Assembly: GCA_964019165.1 (NCBI GenBank) | Contig: OZ025277.1 | Span: 15,472,181 to 15,536,180 of the forward strand | DNA from: Mastigias papua | Taxonomy: Eukaryota; Cnidaria; Scyphozoa; Rhizostomeae; Mastigiidae | Direction of reading: 5' to 3' | Length of the DNA stretch: 64,000 nucleotides | Part shown: one piece after another, positions 39,813-52,800 of the stretch | Numbering within the stretch: position 1 is the first letter of the stretch | Layout of the letters: each line of letters starts with the position of its first letter | Notes under the pieces: generated by a model | Told to the model about the DNA's origin: nothing | Databases searched by the model: none | Seen by the model: the letters and a program-made list of their open reading frames with translations, nothing else | Program-made: the position numbers and the translations under genes

Positions 39813-42472
39813 ATGTCTGAAAAAGCTTTAGCTTCGTCTGGTTCCCCGTTCTCATATTCTTTGATACATCACAATGAAGAATCTGACGAGAATGACAAAG
39901 AATCTGTTTGTGTATCATCATATTTTGATGACAGAGATGGTAACTGTTTGCCTAGAAAATTCTCTTTCGCATCCTACCATACTCAAATAGTACTTGGTAT
40001 TAGTCAAGCTTTTGACCTTTTTCTGAAAGATCATTTGCAGATTGTTTGGATGTTTTGGTGAAGTATAGTACGAACTTTCTGTCCATCACTGTCTCATCTG
40101 GGGTTGAATAAGGATCTAAAGCAAACCTTGCCTGGTTACCTATTTCATAAGCAGCTATATAGACGATCGAAGTACATTGTTGTTGCTATTTTGCTTTAGA
40201 TATTACTGTTTTTAGGAAGCCCTTCCCTGGGTTTTAAGTTTACCAAGCGAGTAAGGCAAACTGAGGACAGAGAATTTGAAGCTGCAGACAAATAAGCAGC
40301 TCCAGGTAAAAGGTCTGAAATGTTTTTGAGAGGAGTTAACAGTGATATGATAGATGCCTTGCAAAACTAGGAAACTTAGAAATTATATGGAAGGAAATTT
40401 GGAATTAAGCATACTAGTGGAATTAGAATGTAAGAAAATCATTTTATTTTCTATGAATTTTGTAGACTTCCAAGACTCGCGCAGTGTTTTGCCATTGAAT
40501 GTTTTCCTGAAATGGAGAAAAGCTGCCTTTCTTATTTGTGGCCTTTCAATTGGGTTTGAATTCATTCTTGGAATTATATCACTTGGTATGTTTCATTAAA
40601 TCTTTTCATTACTTTTATGATTTTCTTTTTTGATGATGTCATCGTGAAGCATATCTAGCATTTTCTGGAACATTACCTAGTAAAGAATTTACTTGATATG
40701 AAAATTTGCTTTTAGTGCTATCAATTATATATAGAAGTCCTGGAACTTTTGGGATGGCTGTAAGTTATATTTTCTGTTGCAATTATATACTATAATAACA
40801 GTGTTCAGAACACCTTTATTATTCTTCATTAAAGCTTTCTACAATGCAGTTACTTTTTCATGAAATCTTTATTTAATATTCATACACATAAATTAGAATG
40901 AGAATGAGTAGTTACCATTTTTGTATGCTTTTGCATTTTTGTAGCTGTGCAGTAGAATAAAAACATTATTTTTGAAATTGAAGAATATAGGTTTTGTCAA
41001 GTAAATATAAACTTGATAGTATTTGTAATTCATCTTTGAAATAGATTGATTCAGTTGCTGACATTGCTACTACTATGGTAGTACTCTGGCGATTTTGTGG
41101 CTCTGAAGACACAAAGGATTCATATGTGAGAGAACAAAAGTATGATGTTTTGAATTACTTTTAATCAATTTTTTCCCAAAAGTACATAGTCTTAGTAATA
41201 AATTTATTCCTCTGTCAATTTTAGGAAGGATTATATGCCATATGCATTGCAAAACTAGTTTTTCAATCTCATACCCAATGGGGGCAAAATATAGAAGCAG
41301 ATTTTACATATAGATAACTAGTTTCTTTATTTTCTCTTTCAGGGCTTCTTATGGAATTTCAATCCTTTTTATTTTGTCAAGTTTTGCAGTGTTTGCAAAG
41401 GCCATTTTTGACTTAATCAGATCCAATAAACCATATCATGTAAGTTTTTGAGGAATTTATTAATTTGTATAATAAAATGGTCTTGGTAGAGAGATATCAG
41501 TTTGCTTGTTTGCTTGATTATGGCTGGCCTGGATTTTCATATTCAACGGATCCTCATTAAAGGGTAACATTTTGTTTACAGCCATATATACTCTGTGCTG
41601 CTGCATCTGTCAGCCTTGTTGCGTATAGTGGCTTGGCATGGGCAAAATATGTGGTCTCAAAGAAATTACAGAGCAAAGTCATGTATTCAGATGGTATGTT
41701 GTTATATACTGTTTTACATTCAGAAGTGATATTTTTGTTTTGATAACTTAACAGAAACAATAGGCTAAGTTTTTAGAATATGTTCTTGAGAAATTGTTAT
41801 ACTTTGATTATTGCATTTAGTGTAAACGTTTGTTCTAATCATTCAAAGTTTGAATATCTTTATAAGGAAACCAGGTGTATTATTTACATCTGGTTTCCTT
41901 ATAAAGATAACTTTGGAAAAAATAATGGAAATGAGGGAGGTGGCAACTGTAGAAACATTGGGGAGGGGGTAACTTTGAAAACATGGGTGGAAATAAGTTG
42001 GCTGCTGTGTTTGAATAACTGATTTTATTTCATTTGGTTCAATTGTCATTTTGTTTTGATATATTTTGACTATGAGGTATGTTATTCATATGTAATCATT
42101 TGTTTTCAGCTATTAATACATTTTGTGTTGACCTGATGGCTGGAATGGTTCTCATCAGCTTGTTGGTCTATAAATACACATCAACTTGGTACATTGGATC
42201 AATTGTGGCCATTCTCATTTCAATCTTTCTCTTCATTTATGGCTGCATGTAAGAAATCATATATTTTATGCACTTGTAGAGCTTTTTTCTTACATTTTGC
42301 TCTGTTCATATTTGAAATAAGGATGCAGTTGTTTAGATTTAGATTCTGCACAATTTAGATTTTGCCTTTTATCTTTAGGAATATTACAAAGAAAGAAGGA
42401 AAATCTCGTATGGGGGAAGAATTTCTTAAAGAAAGGACCTTTGCAGAGGAAGAGCCTTTGCAGTTGAAGTAG
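39813..42472 (+). CDS. TMEM163: TMEM163-type zinc transporter / cation-diffusion-facilitator-like membrane protein
   Basis: Eight exons with consistent phases: 39813-39939, 40466-40585, 40716-40759, 41045-41139, 41343-41439, 41582-41693, 42110-42248, 42379-42472 (275 residues; human TMEM163 is about 289). A polar acidic N-terminus is followed by about six hydrophobic segments, as in human TMEM163. Metal-site motifs are visible: IDSVADIATTMVVLWRF corresponds to the human FDAILD region (D-x3-D), and YSDAINTFCVDLMAG to TDGFNSL in the fifth segment. FAKAIFDLI matches the human VVKAIHDLS helix. Family knowledge: TMEM163 is a dimeric zinc-efflux protein of vesicles and plasma membrane related to SLC30. 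The start is the first ATG after a GTG-only leader; exon 1 and its donor (GATG|GTAACT) are the least certain part. Confidence 0.87.
41845..41914. ncRNA. Perfect intronic hairpin (miRNA-precursor-like or foldback)
   Basis: Within intron 6 of the TMEM163-like gene, TATCTTTATAAGGAAACC opens a 25-bp stem that is fully paired (one G.U) with the sequence ending GGTTTCCTTATAAAGATA around a 5-nt TTATT loop. Short extra pairing lies outside. The length and loop suit a pre-miRNA-like RNA, but a fossil inverted repeat would look the same. No expression evidence exists here. Confidence 0.4.
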
Positions 42473-43886
42473 AAAAATAAAAGTAGACTTTGAGGATATT
42501 CGCTCGATGTTCATTTAAACCTATACTATAATGACCATGTTTTTCTAAGGTTATTTGGTTTCATCAGTATAATCTTGGAAGTGTTTTAGTAACTAAATAG
42601 CAAACTTGAAAATGCTATAAAGATTGTATATGTAAATATAGTATGGAGTCATGACTAATGAAAAAGTTTATTTAAACAAGTATGCATTCCAAGAACATGT
42701 AGACTATGGAATTTCTCACCTTTTTCCTGCTTCTCAGAATCCTGCTAGTTTGTTTCCTGCTGTAGTTAAGTCAACCTTTCTCTTACTTTCTGAGTTTTAT
42801 TCCCTAGCCTTTTAAGGTAAGAAAACCCTTGTATGTATATATAGAGACATTTTATCATAGACAAGTGACTCAAAACTATTTGTTGACTGGAAGGGTGAAT
42901 CTAAACCTTTTGAGAAAATAATAGACTTAAAATATTGGATTCATGTGCATGTATGGATTGTGGCCTCTAATGCCTGCCCTGCTATTTGCTATTCATTATT
43001 TTGAAATTGCAGTTTTCAACTATGAATTATACATACAGAGAGTTAAACTCTTCCTAACTTTAACTTATGGCATTTCTTTTACATTCTGCAAGAAAATTGA
43101 AGGGACAGGGCAGGGGCTCTCCTCCAACTAACTTAATATACACTGATCTGGTTATAATGTAATTGTGTGGCTATTGGCCCACCCCATATATTTCCTGATG
43201 GCCCTTACCTACAGTGTGTCATGAAAGGTGCCCCACCACCCTGAAAAATTTGCAAGTCTCTAACGTTAGCATATCTGTTGGCAAAATTGTTTATTTTTAT
43301 ATTCTATGAACCAACCAGAAGAATTAAGTGCACTATTCATGAAATCATGTATTAAATATCAATAAAATCTGCTGTAAATTGACATTCAATCAGGGAGCTG
43401 TGACCATCGTCCCACAATATTTTGGTCCTGTGTCACATACACGAAATTACTAGAAATGGCCTTCTAGTACAAGTGTCTCTTTTGGAGGTAACCTGGCCAG
43501 TAGTGGATCTAGTATGGATCACTGGGGGAGGCCATTTAAGTAAAATCATATCTTGGCTCAAATGGGCAGCGTGGTAAAACCATGTTGACTTACTATTGCT
43601 TAGGAGCCATGGCCCTCCACCTGCCCCCATCTGGGTCTGCTGTAAATGGCTGTCCCATGTTTTAACCATTTTCAGGCGATAATGGTATCTAACCTAGTGC
43701 GCGCTTGAGCTTAGTTACGAATGGTTGCTTTTTTGTTTATATCGTGGATATTAGAAGTACAAGCACTCTCATTTTCACAAAGGGTTTGACCTCGAGATCA
43801 TGTACATCAAGTTCCTGTTTTCTGATGAAAGGATCCAAAATGGAGGATGATACAGGCGGTGATTAGTGACAAATGATAGCAGTCAA
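42473..43886. other. Intergenic region TMEM163-like to PPP1R21
   Basis: 1.4 kb with no gene recognised. It holds the 3' end of the TMEM163-like gene (AATAAA at 42476 immediately after the stop, and at 43361) and the presumed promoter of PPP1R21. Short open frames show no family resemblance. Confidence 0.6.
43361..43366 (+). promoter_or_regulatory. Candidate polyadenylation signal of the TMEM163-like gene
   Basis: AATAAA in TATCAATAAAATCTG, 890 bp after the stop. AATAAA at 42476-42481 is closer but only 3 bp past the stop, which would leave almost no 3' UTR. Confidence 0.3.
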
Positions 43887-46800
43887 ATGGATAACGAACT
43901 CCAATTGAAATACCAGAAGCTGGGGCAGGAATATCAAAAGGTTTTTATGTTTTAATTGGCCATTATTCCTATGTCGAAAATTGATCAGTTCGATAGGAGA
44001 TTCTCCATCTTATTCACTATGTCTATGATATCGATATGATACCTCTCAACAACCAGAACAATTGTTGAGTGCCTAAATATGTTCAATTCTCTTTACAGCG
44101 CTTGGTTTATTTGCTGTGTAGATCGTGTAAATGGAATTTTTCTTCTATTACAGCTTCGTGCCCAAGTCAGTGTTTTGAAGAAAGGTGTCATCGATGAGCA
44201 AGCAAATAGCAGATCCTTACAAGTATAACAGCCTTGTACTACGTTGCTATTTGTTGTTGATAAAGTAATAAAGTATTGCAACAGATCTAGCGTATATAAC
44301 TGTTGTGAAGGCTTTTTACATGCCATTGCCAGGTTACGCAGATAGAGTAGCAAGTATTCTGCACAGGTTAGAGGCCCGGCCTACTGACTGGTTTATGCCT
44401 TTCAACTTTGTTTTAGAAATATAGCCCTATACAAATAGGAGTGGCTCATTTGATGTACGATATATAAAGGTATATTTGCTAGGCGGGTAAAATAACTTTT
44501 GCCTTAAAAAAAGACCAAAACAACTACAACAGAACTAGTTAGCAACAAGATATAACAAAGTAAGTACATTAGCTATAAACATTAGAAATATAAATTACTC
44601 AGCTTTTGTAGCCAGCCTGCAGAAAGTTCTTTGACTAGTTGTACATGAGGAAGATTCTTTCAAAAAGGATGAGTCAAAACATACTCACCAAAAGGGTGTG
44701 CTGTGTCATCTTGTTGCAGTATTGAAATATGCCATAGAAATGAAAGGGCATTCAAAACTTGCTAATGCATAGCTGTATTTGCAGCTGATGTACAACTTTA
44801 AAGGCCATCATCAATAAGAGAATGGCTATTGCACAATATTTTAGCTAATTTAAAAAAATTTCTCCTAGATGCCATTATGTCTTGTGCTTTTCAAATATTC
44901 CCAGTTAAATTTGTAGAAAGTTGTTCACTCACCTTTTATATTTCTACTGTTGATGCTTTTTGATATATTACATTTTGCTTGAGCAATTATAGTCATTTAT
45001 TCAAACAGTGTTGTCAAGATTATTGCTATATATACATTGCTTTTAATCTCTAAATTATGCTACTGGGGAGAAAATTCAAGTCAATTTTTCTTTTGTAGTT
45101 ATTGCCTCTCCATTTCCCCCTATTGCTATGTCCCTGGAGTGTTTGGAGAAAATGATGAGTCATATATTTATGGCTTTTGTTGTACTAGCAGTTAGTTGTG
45201 TTAGACTAGCAGATGGGTTTACTGGCAATCTTTCTTTTTATCATTACAATGTTGTATAATCAGAGGTTCTATATATGTATGTTCCATATTTTTTCTATGT
45301 TTTTGTTTTTCTAGGAGGCTTTGAAGCAGAAAGACCAGATTGCTAGAAAGCATGAACAGGAGATAGACAGTCTCCAGTTTAGAAATGATCAGGTCTGACT
45401 TTATATAATGGGATTAAAGATTTTGCACTTCATTTGAATTGAGAACTACTTCAGATTTCGACTCAAATCTATTCCAAATCTGATTTATGCCTGAATGAAA
45501 CTGATTTGGTATTACTTTGTATTTTGTCAGCTGTCTAAAAGAGTGGAAATTTTGCAAGGAGATCTGGATGCCTGGGAAAGAGGCTCAGTTAAACTGAAGG
45601 TAAGTTTTACCAAAAATATAGATAAATTCTTTTGTTCTAAATTATGCCATATTTGCATATATATGCTGATAATTCATTTATGGTTTTTAACTGATTGCCA
45701 CAATCTAGTCAAATGCTTCTTTTTCAGCCATCTGGTGATCACAGGTCAATTGAAATAGATCACAGTGTTCATGAACAAGAACTTGAAATGAAAATAAAAG
45801 AAAATGAAATTTTGCATGAACAGCTGCATGAGGTATCACAGCAGCATCAGATCATTGTAAGAAAGCTTGAATCAAGATTGGAAGTTCTAGAAAATGAGAC
45901 CAAAAATCATAATAACACATTAGAGGAGACCAATGCAAGGTATAATAGAATAATTGAAAGATTACAGGAAGATAGGACAACACTTGAGGTGAGCAACAGG
46001 AGTGATCCTCCATTTTTATTGTATGGCATTAGATAAAGTCCTTTTTGTAAATATTTTATCATATGATTTCCCACTTACTAACCTGCAATCTTATATACTA
46101 TGGCTGCTCATATCAATGTTTTGTATATATATAATATAATAGCTATTTCGCATTAAGAACTTAGAAATCCCTTTCTGCTTTAGCAGCTTCATAAATGTCT
46201 TTTACCAATGTGCTCCATCTTTTTCTGTCTTGTGCCAGTAATCTGAGATTTCTTATATCGTCTATAGATTTAAGCTGGGTGAAATTATACTTGTTGTTGT
46301 GTGTGTAGTTCGTAAGCCTTATTATGTCATTGTGTAGTGAGTTTGGCAGTGTAGTTGTGGGTCTTCCTCTAAAGTTCTTTGAGTTCGAATTTTCAAAATA
46401 ATAGTTCATGGCTTTCTGTGCCGGTGTTTCTGGACTTAAACGTAGTACATGACCAAAAAGCCTCCATCTGCTTTGCAGTATTTCCAACGAAAGTACTTCT
46501 TCACCTGTTTGTTTGTAGAGCTGTTTGTTGCTGATGATTGTAGGGTATTTGATGTTTAATATTCGTCTTAATTGTTGTCTATGAAAAGCGTTTAGATCTT
46601 CTTCCTCTTTTCTTGTCAATCCCCAAGTGCCTGAGTTATATACTAGAACTGGCTTGACCAAAGACTTGTATAACTTGATTTTTAACGCTTGTTTTATTTT
46701 CTCTTTTCTGATCCAGATACGTATGAAATAATTAATTATGGACTTCAAAGTATCTCTTGCCAATATGTTTTGTATGAAATAATTAATTATGGATTAATTA

Positions 46801-49800
46801 ACATGCTATTTGCAGAGTAAGATCCGTAAGCAAGAAGAGGAACTAAAGATTGCAAATATTATGATTGAGAAATAGTGAGTAGATATTTGGTCATAATATA
46901 TCTCGTAAAATTATTGTTTTTTCTTTGTTGAATCTCATAGAATATTACTGTTGAGTTAATTTATGTATTAATTGACTTCAAAGTATCTCTTGCCAATAGC
47001 ATGCTTGTTTTAAAGGTTATAGCACCAACCTGTAAATAGTTGGTCATCAAATTGCTATTCTTTTCAACCTAAAAGTACTTTCAAATATATACTTTTTTCA
47101 AAGTCAAAAGCAAGTGAAGGGAAGCCAAAGTGATCTTAAATTGAAACTTGGTAATATCTTTGTTTATATTTTTCTGTTGCTTCAGATTTTTATTAACTAC
47201 CATCAGACTTTTAACAATATTTATGTTGAGTAATAATGGAACCTCTCATTCATATGTTATTAAAGCTTTTGTACAAGCTAGAATGTCCAGTATACCAAAG
47301 CTATGCAGTACCACATGATGCCATTTTCTGTATATCCACTCAGGATAATAAAGTGATAGGTGCTGTAAAAGTGTACTTAGAAGATCAAACACTGTCTATT
47401 CTTTATTTTGGACAAAAGATGGAATGATATATATGAATACAGATGTTAATTATGCTTCTTGTTACATAACAGGCATCTGTCTCAGGACTTTTTGGGTTTC
47501 TTCCTGATCTTAAAGGCCTCCTACTGGCATTTTGATGAATCTGCTTTCACCCATTGAAATGTTGGCATTTACACCATCCATGATATGGTCAATTTAGCCT
47601 ATCAAGTAGGGTTTTTTATTTTCTTTTATTAGAAAAAGCAACAAAAATTCTCAATGAGAAGGTTCCATTTGATGATTCAGGTATCACTTTTATTATCCTT
47701 ACTTGATTTCAACTTTTTTTAGATGTCTGCAGTGTTACAAATGGGGGACTAAGCTTCTAAGTCCCATGTTGATATATTGTAATATGGTTGAATCCACTGA
47801 AAGGCATTTCAGTGCTTTAAAATTTTTACCATCTTAAAGTTTTATCTTCATTTGTCTCTTTAGTACATATGCAGTTTGTTTTATTTGTGTTCAATAGAAA
47901 TTGGTGATTTGAACAAATTGAATGTTCCAGTTTGTGACAGAAACCATCAGGTAACATGATTTATTGTAGTAATCATTTGTGTCTGTGTCAGCTGCACAGG
48001 ACCAGTGCCAGCTGCCCCAGATTGAGAAGGATATTAGTGGTCATGCCCTTTTACAGACAATGAATGGTGACAAAAGGTAGTGGTCATGCCCTTTTACAGA
48101 CAATGAATGATGACAAAAGGTAGTGGTCATGCCCTTTTACAGACAATGAATGGTGACAAAAGGTAGTGGTCATGCCCTTTTACAGACAATGAATGGTGAC
48201 AAAAGGTAGTGGTCATGCCCTTTTACAGACAATGAATGGTGACAAAAGGTAGTGGTCATGCCCTTTTACAGACAATGAATGGTGACAAAAGGTAGTGGTC
48301 ATGCCCTTGTAAGGAGATAAACCTTGATAGAACTTCCCACCTTCTTCAACTTTTCACCTTGAATATAAACAAATTAAAAACTGATTCTGGAGAGAAAGAG
48401 AGGGACAAGCCCTTCCATCCTTTCTTCTGCAGAAGTCCCACTGTAGGTGCCCCATGCTGCACATTTCACAATATCAAATTTTTGTATTAAAATTTAGCAA
48501 CTTTTGTGGAACCCATGAAGGAATTTATTTGGTTTCAATCTGAAACTATTGCTTTCAAGAAACTTTTTTCTATCAGTATACTGCAATGTATTGTACAAAA
48601 TGTGTTAATTCATATCTAATCAGTTATTATAACTTCTTGGTGTTGATATGGAGATGATACCTGTTCTTTTATTGTTTTACATCTTACTATAGCACAAAAA
48701 AGCAGGAACATTGCATTAGCATACTGAGCAAGCATGCTAAAGCAATGTTCCCACTTTTTCATGCTATAGTGAAGTTCTGTAGTACCAACAGACTTTTCAC
48801 GTATTTTACATCTTAGTTTCTAAAGGAACATTTGCATTCCTTTCTAGCTTAGAGCAAAAAGTATTGTTAGCCAGTTTGCTGCTACTTTCATTGAGTTTAT
48901 GGCAAATCTGTCAGATTTCCACACATATTTAGAACAGGTACTGCTTTGTCTTTGGTTTGCTGGTAGTTTTGCAGTGAAGAGCTGTTTTAAGGGGAATATT
49001 TGCAATGCCCTGTGGACCAGAGTATAAGAGTTTATTGCATTTTCTTAATTATATTTCATTTCAATCTCTTCAGGCTCATTTCAGTGCTTATCCATCATGG
49101 GGTAGCTCTTGAGTTTTTTGTGCATCCACTGGAATTTTCAATAGATTGCCACTATGTGTAGAGTTCTTCAGCTGGATTATCATCATTTATAAAGATCCAT
49201 ATTTTTATTATCAGAGAATCAATATTTTTGCAACTGATATGAAACAGGAGAGTGTTAATCCCATAAATGCAAAGGTATTTGGCTTCATTTTTATGTTTAT
49301 TCATTTTTGTGTTTATTCATGTTTATGTTTATTCATGATTTGTACATTTCATAGTTGCTGCTAGGATGCTGTTGTTGTATCAATTAACAGTGATCCATTT
49401 TTGTGGCACATTCTTAACGTCAGGATCAAGTATCCAGAAAAAGCTCCATTTTTGGTATTGTTATACTTTGTCTGTACAAATATAAATTGCTTTGATTTCC
49501 TAAATGGCATTATTTCATATTGGTTGGTTTCTTTTCTCATGTCTTGTGAATTTCTAGCTAAGCCGGTACTTACGAGAAAATGCGCAGATAAACAGAAGCA
49601 CACAGCACGCCATTACGGAATTTGATGAGAGTTTAAAATCTGAATGTTTCATCTCGCTGGTGTGTATTTGCTACTCTGATTATCATTGATATTTTTTATC
49701 TCATTCACATCAAAATTGTTTTTTCAACCTAAAGCACAATTTGTTACATATTGTATTAATGCATTTATAAGAGAAATCGTTCATTCGTTTTGTGTTCTCT

Positions 49801-52800
49801 ACTGATAGCATGTTTTGATACCTTTGATAATTGTCAACTAGGTCTACGTGATTAACCCGTTCTAGGATGGGACAGTCACGTATGACACTCAAATTTCAGC
49901 ATTTTCAATTGAACTGCTTTCCATAGTATATATGTAGAACTTTGATTTTCATCTTCCTGTAAACAGAGAGCGTGCAATGGACTCCAACCATTTTCAGATG
50001 CATTTTCAAGAATGACCAAATACATTGAAAAGCTGTCTCCTTATCAAATTTTGAAGTAAGTTTTGTTTCTTTGATTCTGGTATTTTGGTAAATATTTAAT
50101 TTTCTCTCTTTTAACTTTGTTTCATTTCTTGCTGATTGATTTATCCATTTAATTTTGTTGTCAATTAACTTTAAATATGTCTATTATAGGTTTTGATTTT
50201 TGTTGACATAATGTTAAATGTTAGGTATCGAATATGCTGTCGAATTGTGACATACAGTTTTCTACTAATTCATGACTTTTAGTTTACTTGTTATGATAAA
50301 GGAATTCCAATCTGGAGCCATTGAATCAGCAAGCTACGATCATCCAACCTCGAATCAACAAATTCATTGATTATATCGGTATTTGCTCATACTCAAAGTA
50401 ACACGTGATCCACACGAGAGCGATATATTGCTGCATGGTCATGTCATTAAGTATTGCGTAATTTCAGATGACAATGTCCACGATTTTGACAATTTTAAGA
50501 TCTTTCAGCTTTTCTAATTTTCTAGAGAACATATTGACATATATATCGTAATGATTACAAGTTGAAATAGAATTTGAAACTTAAATACTCTTTTTAGCTT
50601 CCACATTTATTTTTATTCTGCGGTGTGGTTTGTAGGTGATAGTTGAAACATATAAAATTAATTTTCTCTTCTCCTTGTCCAAATCAGTCTTCAAGAGGAA
50701 TGCTCATGGGCAGGTAGCAATGAAGATATTGAAAAAGCAAACAGAAACTTCATTAAATATTCGAAGCGACTAACTGCAACAGTATCTAGGTTGCAAAGAG
50801 GCATATCTGTTCTAGCTTCAATAGGTATTTCTTTGCTTCTCATTTCTGACTCCTATCCTATCCATTATTGCTCTGTCTTCAGTTGGTTTACTAATATATA
50901 ATATTTTGCTTATTATGATTTCATATTTTGAATCCATTGGAAGGTCAGCATGACTTTGTTTTATATTTGTCCTTTTGACTTATTGCAGGGGAAGGAGATA
51001 TAACAAACCATAATAGTGCTCCATGTTTCATGTTGATAGCAAAGCAATTAGAAGCACTTTTAAATGTTTGCCAAGGTAGGTTACTTGCAGTTGGTTCTTT
51101 TGCACATTTTGACGTAGTGAATAATTACTACTGCAAAACTCAAATTTTGTACTTTCGTTCTGCGTTCGTATTTTCTTCACTTAATGTTGATATTTTGTAA
51201 TTGTTCGAATTTACATGAATTATTTTAAGTTTTTCATTTTTTTTAGAAATGTGTACATCATATAATTCAAAAATGATTGCTGAAGAACAGTTGCCAATGT
51301 TAACTGAAGTACGTAGCATTTGACACGAATTTTGAAGTTTTTGGTTATTTCAATGTTGCCTTCACGAACAGGTTTTAAATTTTCACTTTAGAAGATAGTA
51401 CTTAAAGTAATGCAGAAGACTTTTGTGATTTTTGTGAAGATTGTGTGATTGAACATTTTTGAGGCTTGTAAATTGCTTTTCAAAATGATAGACTCATTTG
51501 TAGAGTTTTGTTTCAACTCGAGCAGCTTTAGTATGTCACACACTGCGTTTAACTCGATGTTTACTTTTGAAATCTCATGTTAATCTATCATTAATTCATT
51601 TTGAACGATTATCAATAATTTTCCTATGTATTCATTAAAACAGCGTCTAAAAAGCACAGATCAATGTATTGTATCATCTTTAGCTGGGATGTCTTCTGCT
51701 GCTAGCAAGGTAATTCTTTGAGGTTCTAACTTAATAAAATACAAACTTGAATAATCATTCATCAGTCACAAGGTTCACTTTTTCCATTATTTTTTTATAA
51801 CATTTATGCTTCTTTTGATGTCCTAGGCATATTCTATCCAGATTTTAGACCCCTTTATTATACAATTATTTTTCATGCTTAAAAGCAGAGATGAGTTGGA
51901 CTTTTCCTAGACCTGGCGCACTTTTTTTTGCCTTTTACTCCAATAGTTTGTGAAATTTTTCCACGAAAATGCTACATTTATAACCACTGATTCTGGTGTC
52001 AAGAGAAAAGGAGTTAATGCTGATGATGAACAGGTTCGTTTTTTCGTTTTTTGGATTATTTAGAATAAAGTGCTATAAAATGATTCAGATTTAGCACAAA
52101 TTTTTTGCGACATATCTGCTTGTCATGAGTTGCTTTAAGTTTGATGAGATTGTTGGATTACTGAGCAAATCTTTTGATTCATTATGTAACTATGAATATT
52201 TTTTAAGATGGGATAATGGAAATTTAGTTAGGACAAAACTGCTTAAGAAAAGCCATGAATTCTCATCAACATTTCAAATAGTCACATTATTCTTGCAGGG
52301 TGCTTCAACCGCAGTAAAGATATTTCATTCAAAGGCAGTAAAATATATGCAAAGTTTGTTCAAGGTATTTTTTATCGTGTTCATACTAATATCTAAACAT
52401 ACATTCAATTCTACTCTAAATGCAAGTGATGTATGAATGTCTTTCATGAGTTGCCGTAATTTTCGATCAACACCACAGAATTTTGATATTTTACAAAAAC
52501 ACAAAAGCATGTTTTTTGATGTTTGAATGATCTACTTTGATTATGGGATTTTCATAAAATTTCTAGGAACCTCCATTAACAATCCCATATGACATTGCGG
52601 TCAAGAACACCAGAACCTTGATGAAGTCTACGGAGAGTAGAGATACCCTTGCGGAGGAGGTTAATATTACTAGCATTATGTTACTTGAGCCATTAGTTAT
52701 TTGAGTTAAACATTAAATAGTTGGGATTAGGAAAATTCCTGTAGAAATTAGATGAGCATTTTATTCAGAAAGAGGACACTTTGATCTCAGAAACAGAAGG

